Assembly (NCBI GenBank): GCA_016490735.1
Contig: JAEMWC010000073.1
Span: 1,027,501-1,091,500, forward strand
Length of the DNA: 64,000 bases
Direction of reading: 5' to 3'
Origin: Pachyseris speciosa
Taxonomy: Eukaryota > Cnidaria > Anthozoa > Scleractinia > Pachyseridae
The position numbers and the translations under genes are program-made. Shown here one piece after another: positions 59,843 through 64,000 of this stretch. How positions within the stretch are numbered: position 1 is the stretch's first letter; every line of letters begins with the position of its first letter. The notes below the pieces were generated by a model. It made no database searches. It worked only from the letters and a program-made list of their open reading frames with translations, and was not told the origin of the DNA.

Positions 59843-61640
59843 TTACTCCTTATAGTTCCTCAATGTGTGGTATCGCTCAAAGCAAGGTACCACACACAAA
59901 GGAATGTTGCACTGTTTGCAGTAATATGAGGTCTGATGCCGTTTGCCACTTTTCCTATCAGAGCAAACTTCACAGTCTGGTTTGAATTTCTTGTCTTCAT
60001 ATTTGCCAGGAAAATTTTGACCTGTCATTCTTTGAGGAGTTGGTGTATTGCTTGGGCGACCTTGCTTGATTTGACGAGGCTCCCAGTCTTCCAGAAGGCC
60101 AGTGATGACATTCTGCCGAAACCTTACAGGGTCCAATTTATTGCTTTCGCTTGCTTTGCGGTAAATGATGTAACCATTGACCAAAGCAATTTCTCGTGCT
60201 CTGTGGAAAAGGGTGTGATACCATTTGAAACACTTGTGGGGAAATTGGTAAGACCCAAGCAATTGATCTAGGCGATCTACACCGGCCATGCAGTCATTAT
60301 ACTGTTCAGCAATCACAGGCTTTTCAATTGTCCGGTAACCTCCAACAGCTCCCTTGCTCTTGATTCTCTTATCAATGGTTAAGTTAGTGTTTACTGTGCT
60401 CAGCAGTGTCAGCTGTTTCGTGTCATGCCAAGCACAGGCAACAAGATTACCACTACGCATAAATACAGGGTCATCTCCTTTTGACAATTTCAAATTCTTG
60501 GGCTTCAGATCATTTGGCATTCCCACTCTGTTGGCTCTAACTGTCCACAAGCCCCAATGTTCTTCTCTTCAAGTACAGAAAACAAATGTGGAGAAGAATA
60601 AAAGTTATCCATATTAACGATGTGTCCTTTGTCCTCATATCCATCCAACAATGAGGTTACAACACTTTCTGTAAGTAACGTACCAGGTTCCCGCTGAAAT
60701 GAATGTTTGCCAGTGTAAACTTTGGATCTCAAACAATAGCCACTATCTGATTCGCTCAAAATAAATGCCTTGATACCCCATCTAGTTGGTTTGGCTGGCA
60801 AATACTGACGGAAAAAATTCGGCCCTTAAATTTTACCATGCTTTCATCTATAGCAAGACACTTCTTTGGCTGGTACACTGTCTCATATGATGACTCGCAA
60901 ATGTCCAGGAGAGTTTGAATTTTAAACAGTGGGTCATAACCTTCCTGCCCTTTGGGGATTTGTTTACTAATGTCATTGAAATGAAGAAATGTTTGCAAAA
61001 TTTCAAATCGGTTTCTGGGCATTACTCTCTTGAAATCTGTAAAGGTAATCCAGAAAGTGCTCCAGTAATCTTCCAGGGAGGGTTTCTGGCATAACCCCAT
61101 AGCAATCTGAAGGGCAAGATAGGCCTTCATCTCCTCAACTGAAGTGTCATACCATTTGTGCAACCGGGAACTCTGAGGAAAATCGCATGTAGAGTCTAAG
61201 TACTGCATTGCATACCTGTTTGTCTCCTTGGCCATGAGGGTTAACGCTTCATCTGGGAAGAAGAGGGAAAAGTAATCCACAGGTTTGAAGTCACTTGTGT
61301 CAACAAGAATTCCACAAGGGTGCTGATAATTGGGAAGCCAGTCACACTCGAACGGGTCGAAATCATCATAATCTTCCCAATTCAACGTGAAAACCGTACG
61401 TGGAAGCCGGGGATTACGTGCTCTCCGTCTTCCAGAACTGCTTATTGGCACATGAGCTGTGTCAGTGTCGTTATCGCCTTCTGCAGCACTTTCTCCTCCA
61501 CTTTCAGACATAGCATCATCAGACATATCTTCAGGATCACTATGTTCTTCGTCACTGAATTCTTCCTCAAATTCGGAGCCATCGTCTTGAAAAACTGCTT
61601 CCAAAACATCCTCTGCGTTATAGTTTCATTTAGTCGCCAT
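59843..61640 (-). CDS. piggyBac transposase (PGBD-like), frame-shifted copy
   Basis: A transposase that would excise and insert at TTAA. From the ATG at 61640 it reads MATK, then an in-frame TGA (codon 5), then an acidic N-terminus (EFEEEFSDEEHSDPEDMSD). DDE_Tnp_1_7 core: first aspartate in CLAIDESMVKFKG, second in HIVNMDNFYSSP, third in MAGVDRLDQLL. The C-terminal cysteine-rich domain (CEVCSDRKSGKRHQTSYYCK) is complete. Two one-base losses break the frame: in the T run (A run on plus) near 60812-60817 and near 60544. The three open pieces (61604-60756, 60801-60505, 60550-59843) therefore form one protein of roughly 590 residues, normal for the family. Confidence 0.88.
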
Positions 61641-61896
61641 TTTTAAATCCCCTGTAAACAACGCGCACTGATAAACTCGAAAAAATTGTCGAAAACTACG
61701 AGAAAATCACAAAGAAATCACAAACAAAACAGCACGAGTCCTTCTTGCTTTGTAACCGCTCCTATAATGAATTCCAGTTCACAATAGAACATGAAATCTG
61801 GTTGGTCTAGCTACTATGCTTTGTCTGTCGACTTTAGTCGCCTTTGGCGCTCTCCCTATGGTCGACTGTAGTCGCCCATGGCGGTGAAAGAGTTAA

Positions 61897-62335
61897 AGTT
61901 ATTAATATGTCGACCTCAGTCTATCAAAGTTTCGAGGAGAAAACAGTTTGACACGAAATTTGGAAGCAAAGCACACGTTGCCCTTCTCCGGCGATGATTG
62001 ATCGATTATGCATATTCATTTCTTCTTAGCGGGCTTTTGCGAACACTAGAAAGTGACTATTGAAATCGACTATTGTTGCTTTACAATTGGCATATTAAAT
62101 GGTGAGAAAGCTTCAAGTCAATATACTTACAGTTTCGAGGACATTTTCGCGTAGCGCGCGATGCGATTCGCGTTGCGCGCGAGGGTGGTAACTTACTTTT
62201 GAGCGGTACTGTACTATCAATAATGTTCACCATGCTTTACGGTCATTTTTGTTTTTGGCATTACATGGTGTTTAGTTCCACACAATAGTCAATTCATTCC
62301 ACAAAAATACTAACAGTTTTACAAAGTTTTAAATT
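61897..62335. other. Right end of element C and flank
   Basis: Non-coding. The subterminal CGCGATGCGATTCGCGTTGC is partly mirrored at the left end of element C (about 52010-52050). Confidence 0.6.
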
Positions 62336-62525
62336 GTGAGAATGAATATATGAAAATCATATATTTGAACTGCTGATGAAAGAATGAATATGCGAATGAA
62401 CATCCTAGTTATGAACACTGCTTACGCAGTAGAGAAAATAAAGCCTGAAAAAAAAGTTCAGGCTTGTATGGGGCTTGAACCCATGACCTCTGTGATACCG
62501 TCACAGTGCTCCACCAAACTGGCAT
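62336..62525 (-). mobile_element. tRNA-headed SINE (family S1), minus strand
   Basis: On minus, a tRNA-like head with GAGGTCATGGGTTCAAGCCC is followed by AAGCCTGAACTTTTTTTTCA, CAGTGTTCATAACTAGGATG and an AT-rich tail. The head is diverged (CCAGTTTGGTGGAGCAC). Confidence 0.7.
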
Positions 62526-62691
62526 GGTTTTAAAACTAATTTTAAAGTTCTGCTGTAAACATGAGTAAGTTTATTGTGTGAAAAGAGGTTGTAAAGAATG
62601 TAAATTACCGTATCATAAGTATCATAAGTCTCTTTTCCTTTAGAGGGATGGCAATTGCGAAGTGTGGCAGTTTGATGGAAAGTTTTTCTTA

Positions 62692-62832
62692 TCATATAGA
62701 AATTCTGTGGCACCTCCATTCGTTTGGGTGTTTTGTTGGAATTTAAGGTTAAGCTTAAGTCTTATGTTGAAGTATTATTTAAGACAGTACAATTTAGCCC
62801 TTAGTGTAGTCTTCAGTTCGGGTATCACCTAG
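62692..62832 (+). repeat. Direct repeat, right copy
   Basis: Matches 51025-51172 on the same strand with scattered differences. Confidence 0.7.
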
Positions 62833-62835
62833 AGA

Positions 62836-62905
62836 AGGGGAGCAGGGTTGATGCAGTGGTGAGAGCGCTTGCCTTCCACCAATGTCAGGGCTCAAAGTTT
62901 ACTTT
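62836..62905 (+). repeat. tRNA-like SINE head fragment
   Basis: GGGTTGATGCAGTGGTGAGA and GCGCTTGCCTTCCACCAATG have A-box-like sequence and tRNA-like spacing, but the T arm is poor. Probably another SINE family. Confidence 0.45.
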
Positions 62906-64000
62906 TGGCTTTGGGGGCACTTGTGCTACCAGGAGTAAATTTCTAGGCGCACTGTCAAAAATTTAGGCGCACAGCCAAAGTGTTAGGAGCATAGCCATAC
63001 TGGTGGCACCAAAAAGCTTCAGTCCTTGTATATAAGTAATCATTTATCAGTATGTCATCTTTATTTCAATTCTGTGTTTGTTCCTTTCTGGCTCTTATTG
63101 TACGTTGAAGATAACAATTTACGTTTTTTTTAAATCAACCTTCCCCGCAATCTCAACAACTATTACACTTTGTGTTACGTTAGAGATGACAGAAGAATTC
63201 CACATTCCATTTCCTTTGAAATTAACATGAATAACTAAGACGATATACACTGTTAGTTTACTGCTCACAACCATTTCATTTTGATGTGCTATGCACTTTC
63301 GTTTTAAATTAAAGCGGTGTCTACTGGCCGTGATATACTACAAGAATTAAAGAATTAAGACTCCCTTAGAAAAGATACAGCGATTATTCGTTTCAGTAAA
63401 AATTTCAGTGTTAACGGTCGAGACATGTGTCATAAATTCACCGAAGGAGTTTCAGAAGCATATACTAGTCCAGGACCATCTCATCGTTTAGCTATAACAC
63501 AAACATCAGTCAACACCGGTAATTGATGTGAATTGGGAAGTTCCTTGCAATCTAGTTGACGTGCTGAAGTCGACGCTTCTTCCCGCAGTGTCACAGGATG
63601 TGAAATTTGTGGAGAAAGCGATCTCCTCACGCAAGAAAGAGTATCTGGATTTGTTTCTTGTGATTAATTACTCGGAGAGCTGAAAGCTATACAGCTATTA
63701 CTCGTTAAAAGCTAATTGTGTGGTTTGTAAGTTAAGAGTTCTTTTAAGTTGACATCGGCAAACTCGATTGTCGGTGAGAAGCACATGCTTTGGAAGGTGG
63801 ACTTCCCTCGCACGTGTCAGCGGAGTCTTGACAAAACTGAAAAGAGTCCGGGATTGAATGGAAACGTTGTTCGGAGCCGGGACAGATAAAATACACACCG
63901 GCGCAAGGAAAATGATGGAGATTTATTATTTGGATCTAGATTGTGTTATACCTAGGTATTTATTTGAATTAATTATTTCAAGCTTCCTTTTCATGTCTAA
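62906..64000. other. Unassigned sequence
   Basis: A short block with repeated TAGGCGCAC/TAGGAGCATAGCC motifs (about 62940-63010) looks like repeat DNA. Nothing else was recognised on either strand. Confidence 0.4.

Larger units (their letters stand above)
58282..61896 (-). mobile_element. piggyBac transposon, 3.6 kb, with nested insertion
   Basis: TTAA at 58282-58285 and 61893-61896. The ends CTCTTTCACCGCCACGG and its near-exact inverse CCATGGCGGTGAAAGAG are terminal repeats. It carries a piggyBac transposase on minus. The 58662-59682 element lies inside it, downstream of the transposase. Confidence 0.85.
51981..62211. mobile_element. TA-flanked TIR element hosting a transposon nest (element C)
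   Basis: Left end CAGTACCGCTCAAAAGTAAG (continuing TTACCA) and right end its exact inverse finishing at 62211. TA lies at 51979-51980 and 62212-62213. The CAGT start and TA duplication fit the Tc1/mariner (pogo) superfamily. Subtracting the nested elements leaves about 1.5 kb of its own, non-coding. Inside are elements A (52176-55692) and B (55794-57381) and a piggyBac transposon (58282-61896). Confidence 0.75.

Noticed and set aside
1..64000. CRISPR arrays, bacterial operons, rRNA genes
   Set aside because: None seen; direct repeats here are transposons, SINEs or microsatellites without regular spacers.

Overview
This is nuclear DNA of an animal, most likely a reef-building coral or another anthozoan cnidarian. 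The reasons are spliced genes with GT-AG introns, AT-rich intergenic DNA, tRNA-headed SINEs, piggyBac, Harbinger, ISL2EU and mariner-like transposons, and above all a receptor-like gene with leucine-rich repeats (LRRs), GCC2/GCC3-like cysteine repeats and a multi-pass C-terminus, of a type I know from anthozoan genomes. The organism assignment is inference. No CRISPR array, operon or other bacterial feature was seen. || Region 1, about 1.07-33.3 kb, plus strand: one very long gene. At least 29 LRR-type exons, 24 of them exactly 72 bp and all entered in phase 2, are followed by two cysteine-repeat exons and one long multi-pass membrane exon. The 5' end lies outside the window or was not recognised. 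The introns carry a 5'-truncated LINE (5.57-7.53 kb), SINEs, foldback elements, a hexamer microsatellite mosaic (16.64-17.03 kb) and several MITEs, including a pogo-like one at 29.77-30.41 kb. The membrane exon carries four single-base frame shifts, yet each next frame continues the family sequence. || Region 2, 33.4-40.1 kb: no gene recognised. A MITE (33438-36071) is split by a TTAA-targeting element and carries a second, C/G-tract-bounded insertion. || Region 3, 40.08-47.01 kb: an almost complete ISL2EU-type DNA transposon with matching terminal inverted repeats. It has a THAP-DDE transposase gene on plus and a convergent YqaJ-nuclease gene on minus, with a 1-kb piggyBac-type element in the intron of the latter. 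|| Region 4, 47.0-52.0 kb: repeats, including a TTAA-flanked element with an internal duplication and a perfect 129-bp-arm inverted repeat made of SINE sequence. || Region 5, 51.98-62.21 kb: a nest of transposons. A TA-flanked element with CAGTACCGCTC ends contains two related CAGTGCAG-ended elements, the first carrying a BEN-domain ORF, and a piggyBac transposon that itself contains a second 1-kb piggyBac-type element. || Region 6, 62.2-64.0 kb: SINE and other repeat sequence, no gene recognised. || Across the window the long coding regions are broken mainly by single-base indels, several in homopolymers, with few nonsense codons. Residual assembly error is therefore a serious alternative to pseudogenisation.
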